DNA of 40,674 nt from Pseudomonadota bacterium (lineage in GTDB: Bacteria; Desulfobacterota; Syntrophorhabdia; Syntrophorhabdales; Syntrophorhabdaceae). The translations under genes and the position numbers were made by a program. A model generated the notes under the pieces. That model was not told the DNA's origin. It searched no databases and worked only from the letters and a program-made list of their open reading frames with translations. The DNA is taken from positions 1-40,674 of the forward strand of contig JAPLKA010000092.1 of NCBI GenBank assembly GCA_026388315.1. The letters run 5' to 3'. Positions 24,954 to 32,246 of the stretch are shown piece by piece; positions within the stretch are counted from its first letter, which is position 1, and every line of letters starts with the position of its first letter.

Positions 24954-25244
24954 ATGAAGGCAAACTATGGGTATAAAGATGGCTCAGGCGATTTCTTTAT
25001 CACCATAGATACGGATTTATGCAACGGTTGCGGGGCATGCATAACAGCTTGCCCTACAACCGTTTTTGCGGTCGGTGAAGACGAGAATGATCCGCTTAAT
25101 GAAAATCCTGTTGCTGCTGTATCGAAGGAACAGAGAAAGAAAATTAAATATGTTTGCGGACTATGTAAGCCAATACAGAACAGACCGGCAAAACTTCCGT
25201 GTCAAGTAGCATGTGAGCCGGGTGCTATAGTGCATCTCTGGTAA
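24954..25244 (+). CDS. 2[4Fe-4S]-type ferredoxin with atypical second cluster motif
   Basis: A 96-residue ferredoxin-like protein beginning directly after the TAA of the previous gene. The first cluster motif is standard: CNGCGACITACP. The second is spaced CxxC-x11-CxxxC followed by EP (CGLC ... CQVACEP), with an 11-residue basic insert KPIQNRPAKLP instead of the usual two. It is expected to pass low-potential electrons to the ATPase pair encoded upstream. The N-terminus (MKANYGYKDGSGDFFITID) lacks a signal peptide, so it is cytoplasmic. An intrinsic terminator follows, so it closes the operon. Confidence 0.88.
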   Translation: MKANYGYKDGSGDFFITIDTDLCNGCGACITACPTTVFAVGEDENDPLNENPVAAVSKEQRKKIKYVCGLCKPIQNRPAKLPCQVACEPGAIVHLW

Positions 25245-25276
25245 TATAAAGCAAGTTCATAGTTGTTAGTTCAGAG

Positions 25277-25306
25277 AACCCCGCTCATGAAGGGCGGGGT
25301 TTTTTT
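25277..25306 (+). terminator. Intrinsic terminator of the Bcr-like operon
   Basis: AACCCCGC (25277-25284) pairs perfectly with GCGGGGTT (25294-25301) around a nine-base loop and runs into seven T residues (25300-25306). It is about 30 bases after the ferredoxin stop. Confidence 0.9.
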
Positions 25307-25414
25307 GTTTAAGGATCCTTTAAGTTTTAAAACATGAATATAAAGATTAAATATTATTAATATCAGCCACTTGGCGTGTTCCGACCCCATCGAATTCACA
25401 TTGAAATATTTTTC

Positions 25415-25443
25415 TTGACAGGTTACGAGAAGAGTGCTACAAT
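25415..25443 (+). promoter_or_regulatory. Sigma-70-type promoter of the iclR-like gene
   Basis: TTGACA (25415-25420) and TACAAT (25438-25443) are separated by 17 bases. The -10 box overlaps the left arm of a large palindrome. Confidence 0.75.
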
Positions 25444-25480
25444 TTTTGCATAGTGGAATCTATTTTCACTATGCAAAAAT
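25442..25480. promoter_or_regulatory. 39-base nested palindrome, probable IclR operator
   Basis: Perfect 14-base arms (ATTTTTGCATAGTG at 25442-25455 and its complement at 25467-25480) share their centre (25461) with an inner 15-base element TGGAATCTATTTTCA (25454-25468). The inner element matches the classical IclR consensus TGGAAATNATTTCCA at most positions. It covers the -10 edge and the start of transcription, a position expected for autorepression. Confidence 0.7.
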
Positions 25481-25502
25481 ATGGTCTTGGAGATCGGACA
25501 GG

Positions 25503-26276
25503 ATGAAAGACAACGATAATCAGCAAAAGCAGAGTTATCTCATTGCTTCCCTGGAGAAGGGTCTTCTGATTCTTGAAATGCTCTCCCGGCACAAAGAGCC
25601 TCTCAGTCTCGGAGAATTGGCATCGCTGGCAGGCATGGGGCCGTCCACGGCAACGCGATATGCGGCAACGCTCATGCACTTAGGGTACGTCAGGAGGGAC
25701 CCCGGTACAAAGCAGTTCAGGCTTACCCCTAAGGTGCTCTCGCTGGGATTTGCGTTGCTCCGTGACATGGACCTGAGAACCCGTGTAGCCTCTCACCTGC
25801 TCGATGCGGCCCAACAGTTGAATGTGGGCGCCCAGTGCGCGATTCTGGACGGGACGGAAATTGTCTACATAGAAAGGATTCGCATGAACACTCTTATAGA
25901 CCTGGACATTCCCGTCGGCTCGCGGCTGCCCGCCTATTGTACCGCCCTTGGAAAGGCGGTACTTGCGTTTATGGATCAGGCTTCGGTTGAGAAGATCATT
26001 AATGAGACCAATATGATTGCATACACGCCATACACGGAAACCAACAAGGCTGGTTTTCTGCGGACATTGGATGATACGCGCCGACGTGGATTTGCGATCA
26101 ACAGGCAAGAGTTGATTCTGGGGAGGGATGCCGTGGCAGCACCGATATTCCGTAACGGAAAAGTGGAAGGTTCGATCGGTTTCTCCTTTCCTTTTGATGA
26201 AAACCACAAGGACACCTTTGAGGCAAAACTGGCCCAGGTCTTGATCGATATTTCTAAGAAGGTGTCTTTGGATTGA
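25503..26276 (+). CDS. IclR-family transcriptional regulator
   Basis: A 257-residue regulator. The N-terminal winged helix-turn-helix (about 15-75) reads SLEKGLLILEMLSRH, LSLGELASLAGMGPSTATRY, and YVRRDPGTKQFRLTPKVLSLG. The C-terminal effector domain (about 90-255) contains GTEIVYIERI, IPVGSRLPAYCTALGKAVLA, RRRGFAINRQE and AVAAPIFRNGKVEGSIGFSFP. The frame is open back to 25434, but that region is the palindrome and promoter; the ATG at 25503 is the likely start. It is followed in the same direction by transport and catabolic genes, which it probably controls in response to their substrate. Confidence 0.93.
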   Translation: MKDNDNQQKQSYLIASLEKGLLILEMLSRHKEPLSLGELASLAGMGPSTATRYAATLMHLGYVRRDPGTKQFRLTPKVLSLGFALLRDMDLRTRVASHLLDAAQQLNVGAQCAILDGTEIVYIERIRMNTLIDLDIPVGSRLPAYCTALGKAVLAFMDQASVEKIINETNMIAYTPYTETNKAGFLRTLDDTRRRGFAINRQELILGRDAVAAPIFRNGKVEGSIGFSFPFDENHKDTFEAKLAQVLIDISKKVSLD

Positions 26277-26399
26277 ATATGAATAATGAGAGGCTGGATG
26301 TCCGTTAACGTGCCTGCGCAACGTAAAGGTTGCAGGATAGAGAAAGACGTGGGAGGCGTCACACCTTCAACGTAAATACTGTCAAGGAGGTAACAAACA

Positions 26400-27374
26400 A
26401 TGAAAAAGAGTTATCTGCTTTTAATCGGTATCGTTATTCTTCTCGCGGCAGTTGGAACAGTTCCCTGCATAGCTGCCCCGGATTTTCCCACCAAACCCAT
26501 AACCCTCTACGTGGGGTTTCCCCCTGGAGGTGTTGCGGGGAACTCGGCCCGGGCCATAGCACCGGGAGCGCAGGAGGTTTTAAAACAGTCCGTGGTGGTG
26601 GAGCATAAACCGGGGGCAGGCGGAACCGTTGCGGCTGATTTTGTAGTCCACTCCAACCCGGACGGATATACCCTCATAAATGCAGGGACGTCCACTCTTG
26701 CCTACTCGATGTTTACCGAGGGGGTAAAGTGGGGGCCGAAGGATTTCAGTGTTATTCTTGGATTTACGGCCTTCAACTATGCTTTGGTGGTTCCTGCCAA
26801 TGCACCATATAAAACCTTCGACGAATGGGTTAAGTATGTGAAGGAGCATCCCGGCTACAAATACGGCACATATGGTCCTCTCAGCACGATGCATGTGCTC
26901 ATGGAATGGATTGCCAAAGAGATGAATCTCAAGATCATCCCTGTTCACTTCAAGGGTGATGCGCCTGGTATCGCAGCGGTCCTGGGTGGGCACATCCAGG
27001 CTTATGCAGCGGCAGGAACCCATGTTGCTCAGGTCAAGGCGGGCAAACTCCGGACAATCCTTCAGGTGTCAGGAGAATCGAAGGATGCAGACCCGAAATC
27101 GGTAACCCGTTTTAAGGAAAGATTCCCGAAGGCGCCGCACGAGGTTTTTGTGCTTCCTATAGGCATCTTCGGCCCCAAAGGCATCCCGGGACCTGTTAAG
27201 GCCAAGCTGACGGAGGCCTTCAAAAAGGCAGCTAAAACAGAGACCTGTGCGCGGGCGCTCTCCCAGATGGCCATGACCGTCGAGATTGTGGAACCGGATC
27301 AATTGGAGAAAGATCTTGTATCGGCCCAGGAGAATCTGGCTAAAATAGTCCGCGATCTGGGGCTAAAAAGGTAG
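26400..27374 (+). CDS. Tripartite tricarboxylate transporter substrate-binding protein (TctC/Bug)
   Basis: A 324-residue periplasmic receptor. The signal peptide (1-25, ending CIAA) leads to the family start PDFPTKPITLYVGFPPGG, followed by VVEHKPGAGGTVAADFVVHSNPDGYT and KYGTYGPLSTMHVLMEWIA. GKLRTILQVSGE and PVKAKLTEAFKKAAK close the second lobe. These Bug proteins bind organic acids and deliver them to a TctA/TctB membrane pair, which is encoded next. GGAGG lies before the ATG. The ligand is unknown, probably a carboxylate. Confidence 0.93.
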   Translation: MKKSYLLLIGIVILLAAVGTVPCIAAPDFPTKPITLYVGFPPGGVAGNSARAIAPGAQEVLKQSVVVEHKPGAGGTVAADFVVHSNPDGYTLINAGTSTLAYSMFTEGVKWGPKDFSVILGFTAFNYALVVPANAPYKTFDEWVKYVKEHPGYKYGTYGPLSTMHVLMEWIAKEMNLKIIPVHFKGDAPGIAAVLGGHIQAYAAAGTHVAQVKAGKLRTILQVSGESKDADPKSVTRFKERFPKAPHEVFVLPIGIFGPKGIPGPVKAKLTEAFKKAAKTETCARALSQMAMTVEIVEPDQLEKDLVSAQENLAKIVRDLGLKR

Positions 27375-27394
27375 TAGATGAGGCGGAGGTAGCC

Positions 27395-27853
27395 ATGAGA
27401 GCAGAATACTTTAGTACGCTGTTTCTTGTTGTCATCTCACTTCTTGTATGTGTGGGTGCCCGAAGGCTCAATATCGGGAGCTTCGGGAGCCCCGGACCCG
27501 GCTTCTTCCCGTTTGTGCTGGGCCTTGCGACAGGGGCGCTCTCCCTTGTAATCCTGTTCAAACAGTTGTTTCAAAAGAGGGAGGCTGCTTCGGGCCAGCA
27601 GTGCAATCTCTGGACTGTAGGCGGAAGAAGGGTCATATGCGTTCTTGTGGCCCTGGTCGGTTACGGATTACTTCTCCAGAGGATCGGCTATGTGTTCACA
27701 ACTTGTCTCGTATTTGGTTTTCTGTTGAGAGCGGTTGAACCGCAGAAGTGGACCACAGTGGTGATCGGATCGATCATCGTGGCGGGGGTAAGCTACATTC
27801 TTTTCGCCCTGCTTTTGGGCATCTCATTGCCGCAGAGCCGGTTTGGAATATAG
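27395..27853 (+). CDS. Tripartite tricarboxylate transporter small membrane subunit (TctB)
   Basis: A 152-residue protein with four predicted membrane segments (about 7-23, 37-54, 78-94 and 117-143) and the family segment GSPGPGFFPFVLGLATGALSLV. It lies between the receptor and the large subunit, as in most such operons. TctB is needed for transport though its exact role is unclear. GGAGG precedes the ATG. Confidence 0.92.
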   Translation: MRAEYFSTLFLVVISLLVCVGARRLNIGSFGSPGPGFFPFVLGLATGALSLVILFKQLFQKREAASGQQCNLWTVGGRRVICVLVALVGYGLLLQRIGYVFTTCLVFGFLLRAVEPQKWTTVVIGSIIVAGVSYILFALLLGISLPQSRFGI

Positions 27854-27864
27854 GGGAGGGCATC

Positions 27865-29373
27865 ATGGATGTCTTCTCCCATATCGTTTTCGGTCTTCAG
27901 GTTGCCTTTAGTCCCATAAATATGGTGGCCTGTTTTGCAGGCGTTGTGCTGGGGACCTTGGTTGGGGTTTTGCCGGGCCTTGGTCCGGTAGCAACCATGT
28001 CCATGCTTCTGCCTATTACGTTGAAGATGTCGCCGGTGGCGGCCATTATCATGCTTTCAGGCATCTATTACGGGGCGCAGTATGGGGGTTCAATCACATC
28101 TATTCTGGTCAATATTCCGGGAGAGGCCACAACAGTAGTTACCTGCCTTGATGGATACAAGATGGCTCAGAAAGGACGTGCCGGCCCGGCCTTGGGTATC
28201 TCGGCTATAGGCTCTTTCATAGGTGGAACTCTCAGCCTCATCGGCGTTATGTTCCTCGCTGTACCCCTGGCCTCTTTTGCCCTCAAATTCGGTCCCCCAG
28301 AGTTTTTTGCCGTCGGCTTTTTGGCTCTTACGGTGGTAACCGGCCTTGCATCAAAATCAACGCTGAACGGGCTCGTGATGGCGATGTTGGGCATGCTTAT
28401 AGGCACCATCGGCATGGATCTGGGTACAGGCGTTTCGAGATTTACCTTCGGGATTCAGACTCTTGCGGACGGCATCGGATTGGTCCCCGTCATTATGGGT
28501 CTTTTCGGCATAGGAGAGATTCTGCTTAACGTCGAGAGGCTTGTCAGTATAGATGTGAAGGACACAAAAGTAGGGAATATCTGGCCTACCGTCAAAGACT
28601 GGGTCCAAAGCCGATGGCCGATCCTTCGGGGCACGGTCGTCGGCTTTATCCTGGGTCTCGTTCCCGGGGGTGGGGCCATTATCTCGCCCTTCGTTTCATA
28701 TGCGTTAGAGAAGAAGTTGTCGAAACACCCGGAGCGGTTCGGGACAGGCACTATTGAGGGTGTGGCCGGGCCCGAAACGGCCAACAATGCGTCTGCTCAG
28801 GCTTCGTTTATCCCGCTACTCTCTCTTGGAATTCCTTCGAACGTTGTTACAGCGGTTCTTTTGGGTGCCTTGATGATATATGGTGTGGAGCCGGGTCCGC
28901 TTCTCATATCGAATCACCCGGAAATGTTCTGGGGCGTCATCACAAGTATGTATCTGGGGAACGTGATGCTCCTGGTCCTGAACATGCCGCTTATCGGTCT
29001 CTGGGTGCAGATTCTGAAGGTGCCTTACAGGTTTCTTTTCCCCTTGATCCTGCTCTTTTGTCTCATCGGGGTTTACAGTGTGAGTGGCAGTGTTGTGGAG
29101 ATCTGGATCATGGCTTTTTTTGGTCTCGTCGGTTATCTAATGAATAAATTCGGCTATGAACCGGCGCCCTTCGTAATGGGGCTGGTGCTTTCTCCACTTA
29201 TGGAGGACTCCTTCAGACAGAGTCTCGTGCTTTCCGAAGGCAGTTTTGCAATATTCTTTACGAGACCTTTATCAGGCGTCCTGATGTTCCTCGGGATCGC
29301 CATCCTTATGAGTTACTGTGTCCCGTTCCTTAAGGGGCAGATCGGGCGTATGAAGGAAAACGTGGGAGAGTGA
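27865..29373 (+). CDS. Tripartite tricarboxylate transporter large membrane subunit (TctA)
   Basis: A 502-residue permease with about 10-12 membrane segments. The two family repeats are visible as [21 protein letters not shown] and [46 protein letters not shown] and [26 protein letters not shown] form the substrate-path signatures. The frame is open back to 27748, but the ATG at 27865 ([10 protein letters not shown]) with GGGGAGGG before it is the start. It moves the Bug-bound ligand across the inner membrane, driven by an ion gradient. Confidence 0.95.
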   Translation: MDVFSHIVFGLQVAFSPINMVACFAGVVLGTLVGVLPGLGPVATMSMLLPITLKMSPVAAIIMLSGIYYGAQYGGSITSILVNIPGEATTVVTCLDGYKMAQKGRAGPALGISAIGSFIGGTLSLIGVMFLAVPLASFALKFGPPEFFAVGFLALTVVTGLASKSTLNGLVMAMLGMLIGTIGMDLGTGVSRFTFGIQTLADGIGLVPVIMGLFGIGEILLNVERLVSIDVKDTKVGNIWPTVKDWVQSRWPILRGTVVGFILGLVPGGGAIISPFVSYALEKKLSKHPERFGTGTIEGVAGPETANNASAQASFIPLLSLGIPSNVVTAVLLGALMIYGVEPGPLLISNHPEMFWGVITSMYLGNVMLLVLNMPLIGLWVQILKVPYRFLFPLILLFCLIGVYSVSGSVVEIWIMAFFGLVGYLMNKFGYEPAPFVMGLVLSPLMEDSFRQSLVLSEGSFAIFFTRPLSGVLMFLGIAILMSYCVPFLKGQIGRMKENVGE

Positions 29374-29395
29374 ATTTAAAACAATGGGAGGAAAC

Positions 29396-30550
29396 ATGAT
29401 TACGTTGATTAGAAATGTACAGGTCTTTGCCCCGGAGGATCGCGGCGCTCAAGATGTTGTTATTCTTGGGGACCGAATCGTAGCAATTGGCGGAGATTTG
29501 ACGAAGTGGACGGAGGTTTCGGAGTCTCAGGTTATCGAAGGAAAGGGGCGTTACCTTGTTCCCGGATTCATCGATCAACATGTGCATCTTCTCGGCGGCG
29601 GCGGCGCTGCGGGCTTCGGGAGCCGGGGGCCTGAGACCGCCTTCAGCGAAGCGGTGCTGGCAGGAACCACCACTGTCGTTGGGTGTGTAGGGGTGGATCA
29701 GGAGGGTCGGGACTTAAAAGAACTTTATGCAAAGACAAAAAGCCTCGAAGTACGCGGTCTTACCGCTCGTATGTATACAGGCGGGTTCGACATGCGGATC
29801 ACACTGACCGGCAGTTTGAAGTCCGACCTTTTTCTCATTGATAACGTCATAGGGTCAAAGGTTGCCGTGTCGGACAGGAGATCGGTCCAGCCTACCCATG
29901 ACGAACTGAAAAGGGTCTTTGCGGAAACGATAGTGGGGGGTCTCTCCGCCAACAAGGCGGGAGTGGTCCATATACACATGGGGGACCAGAAAACAGGTCT
30001 TACGCCGGTTATGCGGGCGTGGCAGGAAGTCGAAATGCCGATCAGAAAGATTGTTCCCACCCACCTGAACAGGAATGCCATTCTCATGGAGCAGGGGCTT
30101 GACTGGGCCATGTCAGGCGGTCTCGTCGATTTCACGCCTTCCATTACACCGGGCGATTTCAAAGAGGCGAAGAGGGCGAGCGAGGCTGTAGGAATCTATT
30201 TATCAAAAGGGGTTCCCATCGATCAGATCACATTGAGTACCGATGCGAATGGCGTATTTACAATTCACGGCTTCGATAAGATGTTCAGGGTGCCTATGAC
30301 CCTGCTTCAACAGGAATTCCAGGACCTGGTTCTTGTCAGGAAGCTGAGCATGACGGATGCACTGAGGTGCGTATCCACGAATGTGGCGGACATCCTCAGA
30401 CTCAGTCAGAAGGGTCGGATCGCGGAAGGGGCTGATGCGGACATGCTTTTGCTCGATCCGGAGACCCTGGACGTGGATGTCGTCATGGCCCGGGGTATTG
30501 TGGTCGTGGACGAGAAAAAGTTTATATCGAGGCAGAAGCTGGATGTATGA
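29396..30550 (+). CDS. IadA-like amidohydrolase (beta-aspartyl dipeptidase-related)
   Basis: A 384-residue TIM-barrel amidohydrolase. The start motif LVPGFIDQHVHLLGGGG carries His62 and His64; Lys155 (IGSKVAVSD) is the probable carboxylated bridge between two metals; His192 or His194 (VVHIHMGD), His223 (PTHLNR) and Asp283 (LSTDANG) complete the ligand set. The spacing closely follows E. coli IadA, which hydrolyses isoaspartyl dipeptides, so a cyclic or linear amide of an acidic compound is a plausible substrate. The ATG at 29384 is possible, but GGGAGG directly before 29396 favours the latter. Placed after the uptake genes, it is probably the first enzyme acting on the imported compound. Confidence 0.85.
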   Translation: MITLIRNVQVFAPEDRGAQDVVILGDRIVAIGGDLTKWTEVSESQVIEGKGRYLVPGFIDQHVHLLGGGGAAGFGSRGPETAFSEAVLAGTTTVVGCVGVDQEGRDLKELYAKTKSLEVRGLTARMYTGGFDMRITLTGSLKSDLFLIDNVIGSKVAVSDRRSVQPTHDELKRVFAETIVGGLSANKAGVVHIHMGDQKTGLTPVMRAWQEVEMPIRKIVPTHLNRNAILMEQGLDWAMSGGLVDFTPSITPGDFKEAKRASEAVGIYLSKGVPIDQITLSTDANGVFTIHGFDKMFRVPMTLLQQEFQDLVLVRKLSMTDALRCVSTNVADILRLSQKGRIAEGADADMLLLDPETLDVDVVMARGIVVVDEKKFISRQKLDV

Positions 30551-30613
30551 ACCGGCAGGCCAGGTAAAAGCGGCTGCAAATGAAGGCAGCAAATAATTAG
30601 TCAGGAGGACATT

Positions 30614-31504
30614 ATGCAAGAGTTTAAGGGTATTTTTACAATTCTTCCGCTTCCATTTACGGAAGACTATAAGATCAACGAAGAGGAGCTCTATCGTGCG
30701 GTAGATTGGGCGGTCAAAGCGGGAAGCCAGGGGATAATCGCCACCGGGTCGGCAGCGGAGTTTTCACATCTGACCCGTGATGAGAGAAGGTGGCTCATGG
30801 AGAGCACCTTGAAGCAGATCAGGAAGCACGACGGTATAAAGGCAATGGCCATGACTGCTGCTGCTGCCACCTTTGAAACCATCGAGTACACCGCATATGC
30901 AAAGGATCTTGGGTACGATGCAGCCCTGATTGTGCCCCCGTACTATTGGAAGGTCAATGAGTCGGAGGTTTTCCGGCATTACAAGATGATCTCCGAAGCG
31001 GTAGATATACCGGTTGTCATCTACCACAACGTTACGACCTCGAAATTCAGCATTTCCGTCGATTTCGCGGAGCGTCTCTCTACAATCCCCAATATCGCGG
31101 GAATCAAAGAGATGAGCACAGACCTCACATTTCTGCAATCCCTGTATGAGAGGCTTGGTGCAAAACTGAACATTCTCCAGACCTTTCGGGCCTATTTGTA
31201 CGCCCTGTTGCTCGGGGCCTCGGGAGGGGCGATCACGGCCTTTGCCCTGCCGGCTTGCGTCCGTATCACGGAACTCTTGAAGGAGGGAAACATACCTCAA
31301 GCCGTGAAGGTCCAGCAGATTCTCAACGGACTCTTCAAAGGCTCAGGGGAAAGCTCAGGGGTACTGGGCAAACTGAAGGTGGCTACCGGAATAGCGAGCG
31401 GCCTTAACTTCGGTCCCCCGCGACCGCCCTACAACGCGCCATCAGCCCAGGATGTTGAAACCCTGCGGGCGACGTATGACAGGCTTAACGAGGCTATGAA
31501 ATAG
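30614..31504 (+). CDS. DapA-family (dihydrodipicolinate synthase-like) lyase/aldolase
   Basis: A 296-residue class I aldolase-fold protein. The Schiff-base lysine is Lys165 (IAGIKEMS) and the catalytic tyrosine Tyr137 (VVIYHNV). The substrate loop usually GTTGE in DapA is here ATGSAAEF (43-50), so it is not a standard lysine-pathway enzyme. Relatives cleave or form bonds to pyruvate, such as N-acetylneuraminate lyase, KDG aldolase and hydroxyproline-pathway lyases. The catabolic neighbours support a cleavage or deamination role. CAGGAGG lies before the ATG. Confidence 0.85.
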   Translation: MQEFKGIFTILPLPFTEDYKINEEELYRAVDWAVKAGSQGIIATGSAAEFSHLTRDERRWLMESTLKQIRKHDGIKAMAMTAAAATFETIEYTAYAKDLGYDAALIVPPYYWKVNESEVFRHYKMISEAVDIPVVIYHNVTTSKFSISVDFAERLSTIPNIAGIKEMSTDLTFLQSLYERLGAKLNILQTFRAYLYALLLGASGGAITAFALPACVRITELLKEGNIPQAVKVQQILNGLFKGSGESSGVLGKLKVATGIASGLNFGPPRPPYNAPSAQDVETLRATYDRLNEAMK

Positions 31505-31525
31505 TTGAGCGCTGAGGTGAGAAGA

Positions 31526-31543
31526 CAGGGGTGAGAACCCCTG
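31526..31543 (+). promoter_or_regulatory. GNRA-capped hairpin before the flavin-reductase-like gene
   Basis: CAGGGGT (31526-31532) and ACCCCTG (31537-31543) form a perfect seven-base-pair stem closed by the tetraloop GAGA. It ends directly at the AAAGGTG ribosome-binding site of the next gene, so it may tune translation or mark an mRNA processing boundary. No T-run follows, so it is not an intrinsic terminator. Confidence 0.55.
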
Positions 31544-31555
31544 AAAGGTGAACGT

Positions 31556-32203
31556 ATGTCTAAGCAAAAGGAACGAGGGAAAGTGTGTGTTGATTTTTCC
31601 GACCTGGATTGGCGGGGGGCACATGCATTATTGACGAGTCTTGTGGTCCCGCGCCCGATTGCACTTGTCTCGACCGTGGGCAAAACCGGAGGGTTTAACG
31701 TGGCGCCCTTCAGCTTCTATGGCGCGATGGGCTGCAAGCCCGCCTTGGTTTACATCGGAATTGGGGCGAGGAGAAGAAAGCGGGAGCGGAAGGATACTAT
31801 TCGAAACATCAAATCTACGAGGGAGTTCGTCATCAGTGCGGTTGATGATAGCCTCACAGACAAGATGAACCAATGCGGTGCAGACTATCCCTACGGCGTT
31901 TCCGAGTTCGAGGAAGTGGGGCTGACTCCCGTAAAGGCCGACCTGGTGGCAGCCCCCATGGTTCTGGAATCACCAATCAACATGGAATGCAAGGTACTCA
32001 GGATAATGACCTTTGGAAAGTTTCCCGACTCCGTCGACGTGGTGATCGGGGAACTGCTCCGGGTCCACATAGAGCGTGACCTATTAAAAGACGGTGTTGT
32101 GGACAGTCGCAAACTGAAGACAATTGCCCGTCTCGGGGAGGGATTTTATTGCACCACAGAGCACGTTTTTGAGCTTAAGGAACCCGACGGAACCCTGGGT
32201 TGA
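31556..32203 (+). CDS. Flavin reductase-like (FMN-binding split-barrel) protein
   Basis: A 215-residue protein of the flavin reductase-like family. Typical blocks are LLTSLVVPRPIALVSTVGKTGGFNVAPFSFY, an FMN-phosphate binding region with KDTIRNIKSTREFVISAV, and ESPINMECKVLRIMTFGKFPD. Members reduce free FMN, act as flavoprotein electron carriers or serve oxidoreductases. In an anaerobe a monooxygenase partner is unlikely, so it may be a redox step of the pathway. It sits between the DapA-like and aldehyde dehydrogenase genes. Confidence 0.87.
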   Translation: MSKQKERGKVCVDFSDLDWRGAHALLTSLVVPRPIALVSTVGKTGGFNVAPFSFYGAMGCKPALVYIGIGARRRKRERKDTIRNIKSTREFVISAVDDSLTDKMNQCGADYPYGVSEFEEVGLTPVKADLVAAPMVLESPINMECKVLRIMTFGKFPDSVDVVIGELLRVHIERDLLKDGVVDSRKLKTIARLGEGFYCTTEHVFELKEPDGTLG

Positions 32204-32246
32204 CCATGAGAAGTGTGACGAAGCATGATAAATGAGAGGAGGAGTA

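Noticed and set aside
30614-31504. Assignment as lysine-pathway dapA
   Set aside because: The active-site loop lacks the GTTGE pattern and the gene sits in a catabolic transporter cluster, so only the family is assigned.
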